Shown here one piece after another: positions 28,167-40,035 of a stretch of 64,000 nt of DNA. Position 1 is the stretch's first letter, and each line of letters begins with the position of its first letter. The position numbers and the translations under genes are program-made. Source of the DNA: Deltaproteobacteria bacterium (lineage in GTDB: Bacteria; Desulfobacterota; Syntrophia; Syntrophales; Smithellaceae); contig JAAYDW010000053.1 of NCBI GenBank assembly GCA_012729055.1, positions 1-64,000 on the forward strand, given 5' to 3'. The notes beneath the pieces were generated by a model. It was not told where the DNA came from. It did not search any database and saw only the letters and a program-made list of their open reading frames with translations.

Positions 28167-30464
28167 ATGAGTTTCCAGTTTCAGCCGGATTCAACAGCCA
28201 GCGTCGATGAACGACTGCGGATCCGCAAGGGTTTGCAGGAGATCACCAACCGGATTCACGCCGCGCAGAACATTCCGCAAATCCTCATTGATTTCAAGGA
28301 AGATTTCCTGGACCTGTTCAACGCCGACATGATCACCATTTATGTCGTCGACAAGCTGCGCAATGAAATTTATTCGCTCATGCTGGCCGGCTCGCAACTC
28401 AAGGAAATCCGCGTTCCCATCAGCAATCAAAGCATCGCCGGCTACGTCGCCAACACCTACAATATCGTCAATATCGCCGACGCCTACAATCAGTCGGAGC
28501 TCAAGGCCATCGACTTCGAGCTCACCTTTGATTCCAGCTGGGACAAAAAATCCGGCTTCCGCTCAAAACAGGTGCTGGCCGCGCCCATATTTCATGAAGA
28601 GCAGCTTCTGGGCGTTATTCAGATCCTCAACAAAAGAAACGGACAGACCAAATTTTCGGAAGACGACGTCGGTCTGGCGATGGAAATCGCGGAAGTGCTC
28701 GGCGTGGCCTTTTACAACCAGCGCCGCTTCGCCAGGCGCCGCCGGACGCGGTTTGATTTCCTCATCACCCGGGGCCTGATCAAGGAAGAGGAAATGGACG
28801 CCGCCTGGGCGGAAGCGCGCGAACAGAAGGAATCCATCGAGCGTTTCCTCATGCGCAAGCACAGGATCTCGAAGGACGACATCGGGCATTCTTTTGAGGA
28901 ATTCTACCGCTGCCGTTTTGTCGACTACAACGACAAGGCGGTGATTCCCGGCGATCTCATCAAAAATCTGAAAAAGGATTACCTGGCCCGCGAATCATGG
29001 GTTCCTCTGGGAACCGTGGACGGCTTTGTGCAGGTCATCATGGACGATCCCAACAACATTCTGAAACGGGACGCCATCGAAAACCTGCTCAAAACCAAAA
29101 AGGTGAAATACGACGTCGCGCTGCCCGAGGACATCCTGAAATACATCAACCTGTTTTTCCGTTCCGCGGACGGCGAGCATTCGTTCACGGAGCTTCTGGG
29201 CAAACTCGACAACGAAGATATCGGATATGACGATGAGGACGGCGCCGACATCGTCACGGAATCCGACAGCGTGATCATGCAGCTCGTCAACAAGATCATC
29301 AACGACGCCTATGCGCGCCGGGCCTCCGACATTCATGTCGAACCGAACGTCGGCAAGAAAAACGTGGAAATCCGTTTCCGCGTCGACGGAGACTGCGCCC
29401 TTTACCAGACGGTCCCTTACAGTTACCGGGCCGCGCTGATTTCCCGTATCAAGATCATGTCCAACCTGGACATCACCGTCAAAAGGCTGCCGCAGGACGG
29501 CAAAATCAAATTCCGCCGCAACACCGGAGACGAACTGGAACTGCGCGTCGCGTCCATCCCCACCCAGGGCGGCGTGGAAGACGTCGTCATGCGCCTTCTG
29601 GCCAAAGGCGAAACCATGCCGCTCGAAGAAATGGGGCTTCTGAAGCGCAACTACACCGAACTGCTCAATATGATCACCAAGCCCTACGGAATGATTCTGG
29701 TGGTCGGTCCGACCGGCTCCGGCAAAACGACGACGCTGCACGCCGCGCTTCGCCACATCAACCGGCCCGACCGGAAAATCTGGACGGCCGAAGACCCGGT
29801 GGAAATCACCCAGTACGGGTTGCGCCAGGTTCAGGTGCAGCCGAAAATCGGGTTTGACTTTGCGGCGGCCATGCGGTCGTTTCTGCGCGCCGACCCGGAC
29901 ATTATCATGGTCGGTGAAATGCGCGATTTTGAAACCGCGAAAATCGGCGTGGAAGCGTCGCTCACCGGCCATCTGGTCTTCAGTACGCTGCACACCAACA
30001 GCGCGCCGGAAACCATCGTCCGGCTTCTGGACATGGGCATCGATCCGCTGAACTTCGCCGACGCCCTTCTGGGGATTCTCGCCCAGCGTCTGGTGCGGAC
30101 GCTTTGCCCCAACTGCAAGGAACCCTATCATCCCACCCGGGAAGAATACGACGAAATCGCGCAAAGCTACGGCGAGGAAGAATTTGCCAAGCTCAACATT
30201 CCCTACGGCAACAGCTTCCGCCTTTTCCGCGCCAAGGGATGCGATCTGTGCGACAAGACCGGGTACAAGGGCCGAATGGGCATTCACGAACTGGTCGTGG
30301 CCACCGACGGCATCAAAAGGCTGATCCAGAAGCATGAAGCCGTGGAAGCCCTGCGCAACAAGGCCATGTCCGAAGGCATGACCACGCTTCTGCAGGACGG
30401 CATTCTGAAATCGCTCCGGGGGCTCACGGATTTCATGCAGGTCCGCCGGGTCTGCATCAAATAG
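28167..30464 (+). CDS. GAF domain-fused GspE/PilB-type secretion ATPase
   Basis: 765 residues. An N-terminal GAF domain (about 25-190), a MshE-N/T2SSE_N-like region (about 200-345) and a hexameric type II/IV pilus ATPase domain (about 370-760). Walker A is GPTGSGKTTT (near 513), Walker B lies in DPDIIMVGEMRD (near 575), and a zinc tetra-Cys motif CPNC...CDLC lies near 645-692. It probably powers a type II secretion or type IV pilus machine in response to a small ligand sensed by the GAF domain. No other pilus or secretion gene is in the window. Independent promoter upstream. Confidence 0.9.
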   Translation: MSFQFQPDSTASVDERLRIRKGLQEITNRIHAAQNIPQILIDFKEDFLDLFNADMITIYVVDKLRNEIYSLMLAGSQLKEIRVPISNQSIAGYVANTYNIVNIADAYNQSELKAIDFELTFDSSWDKKSGFRSKQVLAAPIFHEEQLLGVIQILNKRNGQTKFSEDDVGLAMEIAEVLGVAFYNQRRFARRRRTRFDFLITRGLIKEEEMDAAWAEAREQKESIERFLMRKHRISKDDIGHSFEEFYRCRFVDYNDKAVIPGDLIKNLKKDYLARESWVPLGTVDGFVQVIMDDPNNILKRDAIENLLKTKKVKYDVALPEDILKYINLFFRSADGEHSFTELLGKLDNEDIGYDDEDGADIVTESDSVIMQLVNKIINDAYARRASDIHVEPNVGKKNVEIRFRVDGDCALYQTVPYSYRAALISRIKIMSNLDITVKRLPQDGKIKFRRNTGDELELRVASIPTQGGVEDVVMRLLAKGETMPLEEMGLLKRNYTELLNMITKPYGMILVVGPTGSGKTTTLHAALRHINRPDRKIWTAEDPVEITQYGLRQVQVQPKIGFDFAAAMRSFLRADPDIIMVGEMRDFETAKIGVEASLTGHLVFSTLHTNSAPETIVRLLDMGIDPLNFADALLGILAQRLVRTLCPNCKEPYHPTREEYDEIAQSYGEEEFAKLNIPYGNSFRLFRAKGCDLCDKTGYKGRMGIHELVVATDGIKRLIQKHEAVEALRNKAMSEGMTTLLQDGILKSLRGLTDFMQVRRVCIK

Positions 30465-30501
30465 CCGGACAGGCGAAACATGGGTTTCGCCCCGCGCCAA
30501 T

Positions 30502-30531
30502 AAAAAAGGCGGAGAGCCGCAGCCCTCCGCC
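30502..30531 (-). terminator. Terminator after the flavodiiron protein gene
   Basis: Minus-strand stem GGCGGAG/CTCCGCC (7 bp, 10-base loop) followed by six T, about 22 bases after the stop of the gene at 30553. Convergent transcription from the GspE-like gene reaches the same hairpin but without a T run. Confidence 0.8.
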
Positions 30532-30552
30532 CCGCATCCGAAACCGAAATTT

Positions 30553-31746
30553 TCAGCCTTTGATTTTCGCGACAAAGTCTTTCCCGAAATCCCGCGCCCG
30601 GGACAGCTCTTCCTCGCCCGGCTGCCACAGGGTCTTGAGGCCCTCGTCCACAACCGCAAAACCGGCCCGGTTCAAATGATCGGTAAGCAGCTTGACGCTC
30701 TCCCCGCTCCAGCCGTAGCAGCCGAAAGCCGCGGCCTTTTTGTTTTTGAACTTAAGCCCCGTAACCATTTCGATAAGCGCCGACATCGCGTTGAGAATGC
30801 CCTTGTTGATCGTGGGCGATCCCAGCAGAATGGCCTTGGACTTGAAGACTTCAGTCACCACGTCATTGATGTCGCGGCGGGAGATATTGAAGAGCTTCAC
30901 CGTCACGGCATCGTCGGCCTGCTTGATTCCCTTGGCGATGTTTTCGGCGAGCATTCTCGTGCCGTCCCACATCGTGTCGTAAATGAGCGAGATCTGATTT
31001 TCCTGATAGTCCGCCGCCCACTGCAGATATTTTTGCGCGATCTGGAGCGGATTTTGGCGCCAGATAACGCCGTGGCTGGGGCAGATGAAATTCACCGGCA
31101 GATTGAGCGCCACCACTTCATTGATCTTCTTCGTGACCAGCGGCGAAAAGGGCGTGAGGATGTTGGCGTAATATTTCGTCGCCTCCTCAAAAAGTTCGGA
31201 CTGATCGACCAGGTCATTGAACATGTGCTCGCTGGCGATATGCTGGCCGAAGGCGTCGTTGGAAAACAAAATCGCGTCGCCGGTCAGATACTCCATCATG
31301 GAATCCGGCCAGTGCAGCATCATGGCTTCGACGAAAATCAGCTCCTTTTTGCCCAGAGACAGTTTGTCGCCGGTTTTCACCACCTGGAAGTTCCAGTCCT
31401 TGTGGTAGTGGCCCTTGAGCGATTTCAGGCCGTTGGCCGTGCAGTAAACGGGCTTGTCGGGAATACGGTGCATCAGCGCCGACAGGGCCCCCGAGTGATC
31501 CATCTCGGCATGATTGGCGATCACGTAGTCGATTTTGTTCAGATCGATTTCCCTGGCCAGATTGTCCACGAACTCCTTGGCGAAAGGCGTCCACACCGTA
31601 TCAATCAGCGCGGTCTTTTCGTCTCGCACCAGATACGCGTTGTACGACGAGCCGCGATGCGTGGAGTATTCCTCGCCGTGAAACTTGCGCAGCTCCCAGT
31701 CAACCTTCCCGACCCAATCCACACCTGGCGTAATCTCGAATTTCAT
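30553..31746 (-). CDS. Flavodiiron protein (FprA family A-type flavoprotein)
   Basis: 397 residues. A beta-lactamase-fold N-terminal domain with the diiron ligands in NHAEMDHSG (about 78-86) and later His/Asp in LHWPDSM and CPSHGVIW, then a flavodoxin-like FMN domain starting YDTMWDGTRMLAENIAKG (about 255). These enzymes reduce O2 to water or NO to N2O, protecting anaerobes; electrons usually come through rubredoxin, not encoded here. Only the two-domain core is present. An FNR/HcpR-like palindrome lies upstream of the neighbouring cupin gene, suggesting induction by nitrosative or oxidative stress. Confidence 0.93.
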   Translation of the reverse strand: MKFEITPGVDWVGKVDWELRKFHGEEYSTHRGSSYNAYLVRDEKTALIDTVWTPFAKEFVDNLAREIDLNKIDYVIANHAEMDHSGALSALMHRIPDKPVYCTANGLKSLKGHYHKDWNFQVVKTGDKLSLGKKELIFVEAMMLHWPDSMMEYLTGDAILFSNDAFGQHIASEHMFNDLVDQSELFEEATKYYANILTPFSPLVTKKINEVVALNLPVNFICPSHGVIWRQNPLQIAQKYLQWAADYQENQISLIYDTMWDGTRMLAENIAKGIKQADDAVTVKLFNISRRDINDVVTEVFKSKAILLGSPTINKGILNAMSALIEMVTGLKFKNKKAAAFGCYGWSGESVKLLTDHLNRAGFAVVDEGLKTLWQPGEEELSRARDFGKDFVAKIKG

Positions 31747-31763
31747 AACGCACCTCCTGTTTT

Positions 31764-32099
31764 TTATTTTATCATAACCAGCAGCATCTTGAAACGGGTG
31801 ACGGCCTTGAGCGCATGCGGCCTGTGGGCCGGCATGAGAATCATCTCCCCTTCCCTGACCGTATGGGGCTTTCCGTCAATCGTTATTTCGGCCGTGCCGT
31901 CCAGCAGATAGACGAGCGCGTCAAAAGGGGCCGTGTGCTCGCTTAATCCCTCGTCGGCGTCGAAGGCAAAAACCGTCAGAGTTCCGGAAGGTTTCCGGAT
32001 GATTTCCCGGCTGACCACGGTGTGGTCCTGATAGGAAACCAGTTCCGGCAGACGAAACGCGCCGGTAAGATCCGCAATGTTGGCGAAATTTTCTGTCAT
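31764..32099 (-). CDS. Small cupin domain protein
   Basis: 111 residues forming one cupin barrel (about 35-110) with metal-binding candidates His in LSEHTAPFDA and the later Glu/His of VREGEMILMPAHRPHAL. It starts at the ATG at 32099 with AGGAGG eight bases before; the longer frame to 32141 is unlikely. Ends 17 bases before the flavodiiron gene, so the two form an operon. Single-cupin proteins of this type are sensors or small enzymes; the ligand is unknown. Confidence 0.82.
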   Translation of the reverse strand: MTENFANIADLTGAFRLPELVSYQDHTVVSREIIRKPSGTLTVFAFDADEGLSEHTAPFDALVYLLDGTAEITIDGKPHTVREGEMILMPAHRPHALKAVTRFKMLLVMIK

Positions 32100-32183
32100 C
32101 TTGTCCCTCCTGAATTTTTTAAAACGCTGTAACGGCGACATCGCGTTTTTTCGTTTTTTATACCCCGCTTAAACAATATTGTA

Positions 32184-32199
32184 TTTGACTTAAGTCAAA
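32184..32199. promoter_or_regulatory. FNR/HcpR-like palindrome between cupin-fprA and serC
   Basis: A perfect 16-bp palindrome, TTTGACTTAAGTCAAA, i.e. TTGAC-N4-GTCAA, matches the half-site spacing of CRP/FNR superfamily regulators. HcpR-type regulators of NO-stress genes in anaerobes use similar half-sites. It lies 85 bp upstream of the cupin-fprA operon and also overlaps a possible -35 (TTGACT) for serC on the plus strand. Confidence 0.55.
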
Positions 32200-32355
32200 A
32201 TTTGTTATTTTACTGATACGAAAAACTTTTGGCTTCAACCGCATCGACCGTCGGTCACGGGAGGGCTATTACAGTTTAAATTTCTTGAGAAAAGAGCTTA
32301 ATGCTGGTATGTAATCTTCCAGAATTAAGAAAATTTATTTTAAGGATGGTTACCT

Positions 32356-33483
32356 ATGTTGAACCCCAATTTTAGTTCCGGCCCCTGCAGCAAGAGGCCA
32401 GCGTGGAGCCTCGACGCGCTGAAAGGCGCGCCGGTCGGCCGCTCACACCGTTCCGCGCTGGGAAAAGAACGGATCGTCAAAGCCATGAACGACACGCGTA
32501 AAGTATTGAACATTCCGGCGGATTACCTGGTGGGCATTCTTCCGGCTTCCGATACCGGCGCTTTTGAATGCGCCATGTGGTCACTTCTGGGCCCCAAACC
32601 GGTGACCGTGCTGGTCTGGGAAAGTTTCTCCAACGGCTGGGCGACGGATGTCAACAAACAGCTGAAGCTCAAGCCCGCGGTGACGAAAGTCGATTACGGT
32701 AAACTTCCGGACCTTTCCAAAGTGGACTGGAAAACCGACGTAGTCTTCGTCGCGAACGGCACCACCAGCGGCGTGAAGATTCCCAACTGGGACTGGATTC
32801 CGGCCGACCGCGAAGGATTGTCTCTGTGCGACGCCACCAGCTACGCGTTCGCCAACGAGATCGACTGGAGCAAGATCGACGTGCTCACCTACTCCTGGCA
32901 GAAATGTCTGGGCGGCGAAGCCGCGCACGGCATGATGATTCTGAGCCCGAAAGCCGTCGAGCGCCTCAATTCCTACGATCCGCCCTGGCCGATGCCGAAA
33001 ATTTTCCGCCTCAAGAAAGACGGCAAAGTCAACAAGGCCATCTTTGAAGGAGACGTCATCAACACGCCTTCCATGATTTGCGTGGAAGACTACCTGGACG
33101 CTCTGGACTGGGCGGGTAAGATCGGCTTGGAAGGTCTGGTCAAAAGAAGCAACGCCAACCTGAAAGTCGTAGCCGACTGGGTCGCCAAAACCGATTGGAT
33201 CGAATTTCTGGCGGAAGATCCCCTGACCCGGTCGAACACTTCCGTTTGCCTGTCCGTGACGCATCCGAAAGTCGCAGCGATGGAGGCGGATGCCAAAAGC
33301 AAGTTCCTGAAGAGCATTGCCTCGGATCTGAGCAAGAAAAATATCGCTCATGACATCAACTCCTACAAGGAAGCGCCGGCCGGCTACCGTTTCTGGTGCG
33401 GTCCGACCGTTGAAGAAGCTGATTTAAAAATTGCGCTGGCCGAGCTGGAAAAAGTCTTCAGCGAGAAGGTCAAGAGCCTGTAA
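32356..33483 (+). CDS. serC: Phosphoserine aminotransferase (alphaproteobacterial/Methanosarcina type)
   Basis: 375-residue class V PLP aminotransferase. Opens NPNFSSGPCSKRPAWSLDAL; the PLP lysine lies in YSWQKCLGGEAAHG. This layout matches the serC form found in alphaproteobacteria and Methanosarcina, not the E. coli form. It makes phosphoserine from 3-phosphohydroxypyruvate. serA follows 24 bases later, so the first two serine steps are together. The N-terminal leader is AT rich with a possible FNR-like site. Single gene with normal length. Confidence 0.88.
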   Translation: MLNPNFSSGPCSKRPAWSLDALKGAPVGRSHRSALGKERIVKAMNDTRKVLNIPADYLVGILPASDTGAFECAMWSLLGPKPVTVLVWESFSNGWATDVNKQLKLKPAVTKVDYGKLPDLSKVDWKTDVVFVANGTTSGVKIPNWDWIPADREGLSLCDATSYAFANEIDWSKIDVLTYSWQKCLGGEAAHGMMILSPKAVERLNSYDPPWPMPKIFRLKKDGKVNKAIFEGDVINTPSMICVEDYLDALDWAGKIGLEGLVKRSNANLKVVADWVAKTDWIEFLAEDPLTRSNTSVCLSVTHPKVAAMEADAKSKFLKSIASDLSKKNIAHDINSYKEAPAGYRFWCGPTVEEADLKIALAELEKVFSEKVKSL

Positions 33484-33507
33484 CGGAAGAAAATCCGGGA
33501 AAACGCT

Positions 33508-36403
<2,896 letters not shown>

Positions 36404-36421
36404 AAAACGTCGAGTTTCTTC

Positions 36422-36450
36422 TTGACATCGGCAACCTGAGCTGTTAGAAG
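36422..36450 (+). promoter_or_regulatory. Promoter of tRNA-Lys
   Basis: TTGACA (36422-36427), 17-bp spacer, TAGAAG (36445-36450). Predicted start near 36457, 22 bases before the mature tRNA 5' end. Confidence 0.7.
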
Positions 36451-36478
36451 CCGGTGTTCTCAAAACGGACGCAAACGT

Positions 36479-36553
36479 GGGCCGTTAGCTCAGCGGTAGA
36501 GCAGCGGACTTTTAATCCGTTGGCCGCGGGTTCAATCCCCGCACGGCCCACCA
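36479..36553 (+). tRNA. tRNA-Lys (anticodon TTT)
   Basis: A cloverleaf of 72 bases plus encoded CCA: acceptor GGGCCGT/ACGGCCC, D stem GCTC/GAGC, anticodon stem GCGGA/TCCGT with loop CTTTTAA (anticodon TTT), variable loop TGGCC, T stem GCGGG/CCCGC with loop TTCAATC. The discriminator is A. Own promoter and terminator. Confidence 0.97.
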
Positions 36554-36558
36554 GGATC

Positions 36559-36586
36559 AAGGGTTTCCAACGGGAAGCCCTTTTTT
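36559..36586 (+). terminator. Terminator of tRNA-Lys
   Basis: Stem AAGGGTTTCC/GGAAGCCCTT with one G-U pair and loop AACG, then a T run. Begins six bases after the encoded CCA. Confidence 0.85.
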
Positions 36587-36669
36587 ATTGCTTCCTCTTC
36601 TTCCCCGCCGCCGGGCTTTCGCGCGGACACCAGCAGCGTATAACTCCGCATATTCCGGACAAGATTTCC

Positions 36670-36698
36670 TTGACACGCGTAAATGGCCATTCTATACT
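36670..36698 (+). promoter_or_regulatory. Promoter of the second SerA-like gene
   Basis: TTGACA (36670-36675), 17-bp spacer, TATACT (36693-36698), near consensus. Predicted start about 36705 leaves a leader of about 140 bases before the ATG at 36846, long enough for regulation; I see no convincing terminator-antiterminator pair. Confidence 0.75.
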
Positions 36699-36845
36699 TC
36701 GCGGCGACAAGATGGACGTTTTTCTTGGCGAAAACCGCCCGGACAACGCGTCTGCAAAAAGACGGCGTGAGAAAAAAAACAAGCGCTCGCTGTTGTACAG
36801 AGTGCTTTCCAATAAAAAAGGTATGGAAAGGAATAGGAGGATTTT

Positions 36846-38006
36846 ATGTATCGGATTGATCTGCTGAACAAGATTTCGGAAAAAGGTCTGAACCTTTTTA
36901 CCGAGAAGTATGAGTATCGCACGGATATTCCCGATCCCGACGGCATTCTGGTTCGAAGCAAGGAAATGAAAGAGATGACGCTGCCGTCCAGTCTGAAAGC
37001 CATTGCCCGCGCCGGCGCCGGCGTCAACAATATTCCCATCGACAAATGTTCGGAAAAAGGCATCGTCGTTTTCAATACGCCGGGCGCCAACGCCAACGGC
37101 GTCAAGGAATTGGTGGTCCTGGGCATGATCCTGGCGGCGCGCAACGTGGCGGAAGGCCTCTTCTGGGCCAAAGGGCTCGTGGGCGAAGGCGACAAGGTCC
37201 CCGATCTGATCGAAAAAGGCAAAGCCAAGTTTGTCGGCACGGAAATTCTCGGCAAAACCCTGGGCGTCGTGGGACTGGGCGCCATCGGCACCATGATAGC
37301 CAACACGGCCGAAGATCTGGGCATGGAAGTGATGGGGTACGATCCGTTTTTATCCATCGAGGCGGCCTGGAAACTTTCCCGAACCATCAAGAAGGCGCCG
37401 AGCCTGGATCGGCTGCTTGCGGACTCCGACTACATCACGCTGCACGTTCCCCAGAACAAGGACACCAAGGGCTTCATCAACGCCGACAAGTTCGCGATCA
37501 TGAAAAAGGGCGTTGTTCTCCTGAATTTCGCCCGCGGCGGTCTGGTGGACACCGCGGCTCTGAAGAAGGCCATTGCCGACGGTATCGTGAGCCGCTACGT
37601 GACGGACTTTCCGGATGAAGAGGTCATCAAAACGGACCGGGTCATCGCCATCCCGCATCTGGGCGCTTCGACGGAAGAGTCGGAAGAAAACTGCGCTATC
37701 ATGGCCACCATGGAACTTATGGACTTCCTGGAAAACGGAAACATCAAAAACTCGGTGAACTTCCCCGAATGCTTCCTCGACAGATCGGATAAGCAGAGGA
37801 TCACCATTTCCAACCAGAACACGCCCGGCATGATCGAAAAGATCACCAAGCTTCTGGCCGAAAATCAGCTCAATATTGCCGACATGATCAACAAGAGCAG
37901 AGGCAATCTGGCTTACAACATCATCGATGTGGAAGGCAATGTCAGCGCAGACCTGGCAAAGAAATTTCAGGCGGTTGACGGAATCATCGCCGTGAGAGTG
38001 CTGTAA
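36846..38006 (+). CDS. Short D-3-phosphoglycerate dehydrogenase-like protein with ACT domain
   Basis: 386 residues. Truncated substrate domain (starts MYRIDLLNKIS), NAD domain with GLGAIG (about 140), catalytic residues in NFARGGLVD, then Glu in PDEEV and His in PHLGAST, and a C-terminal ACT domain (RITISNQNTPGMIEKI). Lacks the ASB domain of the long SerA at 33508. This short class is common in anaerobes and may be a second 3PGDH or another 2-hydroxyacid dehydrogenase. AGGAGG site, own promoter, strong terminator: a monocistronic unit. Confidence 0.88.
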   Translation: MYRIDLLNKISEKGLNLFTEKYEYRTDIPDPDGILVRSKEMKEMTLPSSLKAIARAGAGVNNIPIDKCSEKGIVVFNTPGANANGVKELVVLGMILAARNVAEGLFWAKGLVGEGDKVPDLIEKGKAKFVGTEILGKTLGVVGLGAIGTMIANTAEDLGMEVMGYDPFLSIEAAWKLSRTIKKAPSLDRLLADSDYITLHVPQNKDTKGFINADKFAIMKKGVVLLNFARGGLVDTAALKKAIADGIVSRYVTDFPDEEVIKTDRVIAIPHLGASTEESEENCAIMATMELMDFLENGNIKNSVNFPECFLDRSDKQRITISNQNTPGMIEKITKLLAENQLNIADMINKSRGNLAYNIIDVEGNVSADLAKKFQAVDGIIAVRVL

Positions 38007-38042
38007 CCGGAAACTGTCGCGCCCGCTTCGGGAGGCGACAAG

Positions 38043-38084
38043 AAAAAAATGGGGTTCGGCTGATCGCCGAACCCCATTTCCATT
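38043..38084. terminator. Bidirectional terminator between the SerA-like and acyl-CoA dehydrogenase genes
   Basis: A perfect 14-bp stem AAATGGGGTTCGGC/GCCGAACCCCATTT (38047-38079) with loop TGATC. A run of A on the left gives T residues for the minus strand. CCATTTTT follows on the right for the plus strand. Serves convergent genes. Confidence 0.9.
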
Positions 38085-38124
38085 TTTGCGCTTTCCGGTT
38101 CATGCCGGAAAGTCCCTCACCGTT

Positions 38125-39987
38125 TTACCAGGCAAATGCCTCTTCCGTAATTTCCAGCGCGGACTTTTCGTTCATCTTGATCGCTTCGCAGCGGGCTTTC
38201 ACCGTGGTCAGGATTTCATTGGCGAAAAATTTGGCGGACGCAATTCTTCCGCTGTAGAAGGCGGCATCCTTGTCGGAGCGCTGCAGGGCTTTCTGCTTGC
38301 CGGGCGAGGTCGCCCCCTGCGCTTCGTAAACGGCGGCCAGTTTTCCGGACGCGACATCTGCGGCGTCCAGAAGGAAATGGCCGACAATGACGTCCCCGAA
38401 AATTTCCAGGAATTTGCAGGCGTTCAGTATCGGCAGCAGGAAATCGCCGGACTTTCCGGCCTGGGCGAAAAACATCGTCAGCTCGAGGCAGGCGTTTAAA
38501 GCCTCTTCGAGCAGCGCGGCGGATTGGGCCAGATCCTCGTTCTTTTTGGCGCGGGCAATGTTCTGCTGAACAAGGCCGGCCATGTTCATGACATTGGCGC
38601 CCTTGCGCTGACCGAGCTTGCGTCCGACCAGGTCGAGCGCCTGAATGCCGTTCGTGCCTTCGTAAATGGTGGCGATTTTCTCGTCGCGCAGATACTGTTC
38701 CACGGGATATTCCGAACAGTACCCGTAGCCGCCGTAAACGTCCATCGCCATGGAGCAGGACAGCAGTCCCTTGTCCGTGGTCCAGGCCTTGACGATCGGC
38801 GTGAGCAGATCCAGGAAGCCTTCCCACTTGGCCTTTTCCTCATCGGTCCTGGCGACTTTCGCCATGTCGATGCAGAACGCCGTGAAATAGCAGAGGCTGC
38901 GGGATCCTTCGACATGGGACTTGATCCAGAGCAGTTTCCGGCGCACGTCGGGATGGTTGATGATGGTCACCGGCTTGGCGTCCGGATTTTTCATCTCCCA
39001 GATCGCCGTGCCCTGCACGCGCTCCTTTGCGTACTGCACGGCATGTTCCAGGGCTGCGGAGGAAAGCACCAGGCCCTGCATGCCGGTTCCGAGACGCGCT
39101 TCGTTCATCATCATGAACATGATCTTGATGCCTTCGCGCTCGTTGCCCAGGAGTTCGCCGATGCAGTTTCCGTCTTCGCCGAAATTGAGCGTGGCCGTGG
39201 CCGATCCCTTGATGCCCATCTTGTGTTCGATGCCGCCGGTTTTAACGTCGTTGGGTTCGCCCAGGCTGCCGTCGTCGTTGACGCGGATCTTGGGAACGAT
39301 GAAAATGGAAATGCCCTTGGTGCCGGGAGGATCGCCTTCAATGCGCGCCAGAACCGGGTGGACGATGTTCGGGGTCAGATCATGATCGCCCGCGGAAATA
39401 AAGCACTTGGTGCCCGTGATCAGGTACTTGCCGTCCGGCAGCTTCTTGGCGGTCGTTTTGAGCGCGCCGACGTCCGAGCCCGCGCCCGGCTCGGTGAGGC
39501 ACATGGTTCCCGTCCACTCTCCGGAAAACATTTTATCCATGTATTTTCTTTTCTGCGCTTCGGTGCCGTAATGATGAATCAGCGTGGCGGCGCCGTGCGT
39601 CAGTCCCGGATACATGGAAAAAGCGTAGTTTGCTGCGCCGAAGTATTCCAGCGCGGCAAACCCGACGGCCGCCGGAACCCCCTGACCGCCCACCTCGGGC
39701 GAGTCCATGGGATTGATCCAACCGCCCTCGCAGTATTTCTTGAACGGTTCACGGAAGCATTTGGGAACGGTGACAACACCGTCCTTGATGTGACAGCCTT
39801 CCTCATCTCCTTCCTTGCAGGCCGGCGCCAGCTCGTTGACGGCAAGTTTCTCGGCCTCATTCAGGATCATGGTGAGATCATCCTTGGCAAAATCCTTGTA
39901 GGCTTCATATTCAAACAATTTTTCGATCCCCAGTTGCTCGAACAGAACGAACTGCTGATCCCTCGTATTCACTAATCCGTTACTCAT
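38125..39987 (-). CDS. Acyl-CoA dehydrogenase, long (620-residue) form
   Basis: 620 residues, against about 380 for classical enzymes. The core carries the FAD/substrate motifs TGTMCLTEPGAGSD and GTKCFISAGDHD, and the catalytic Glu in IYEGTNGIQALDLVGRK, then a C-terminal helical extension of about 130 residues, as in the DmdC/FadE-like group common in deltaproteobacteria and pseudomonads. It oxidises an acyl-CoA to the 2-enoyl-CoA, passing electrons to ETF. Last gene of a minus-strand operon with an AbfD-family enzyme and an acyl-CoA ligase. Chain specificity cannot be read from the sequence. Confidence 0.93.
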   Translation of the reverse strand: MSNGLVNTRDQQFVLFEQLGIEKLFEYEAYKDFAKDDLTMILNEAEKLAVNELAPACKEGDEEGCHIKDGVVTVPKCFREPFKKYCEGGWINPMDSPEVGGQGVPAAVGFAALEYFGAANYAFSMYPGLTHGAATLIHHYGTEAQKRKYMDKMFSGEWTGTMCLTEPGAGSDVGALKTTAKKLPDGKYLITGTKCFISAGDHDLTPNIVHPVLARIEGDPPGTKGISIFIVPKIRVNDDGSLGEPNDVKTGGIEHKMGIKGSATATLNFGEDGNCIGELLGNEREGIKIMFMMMNEARLGTGMQGLVLSSAALEHAVQYAKERVQGTAIWEMKNPDAKPVTIINHPDVRRKLLWIKSHVEGSRSLCYFTAFCIDMAKVARTDEEKAKWEGFLDLLTPIVKAWTTDKGLLSCSMAMDVYGGYGYCSEYPVEQYLRDEKIATIYEGTNGIQALDLVGRKLGQRKGANVMNMAGLVQQNIARAKKNEDLAQSAALLEEALNACLELTMFFAQAGKSGDFLLPILNACKFLEIFGDVIVGHFLLDAADVASGKLAAVYEAQGATSPGKQKALQRSDKDAAFYSGRIASAKFFANEILTTVKARCEAIKMNEKSALEITEEAFAW

Positions 39988-40035
39988 ATGCTGCTGCTCC
40001 TTCTCAATATTTTTTTTGCACGCCGAATGCGCCTT

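Noticed and set aside
36454..36867. 137-codon plus-strand ORF
   Set aside because: It runs through the tRNA-Lys gene, its terminator and the next promoter, so it is not coding.
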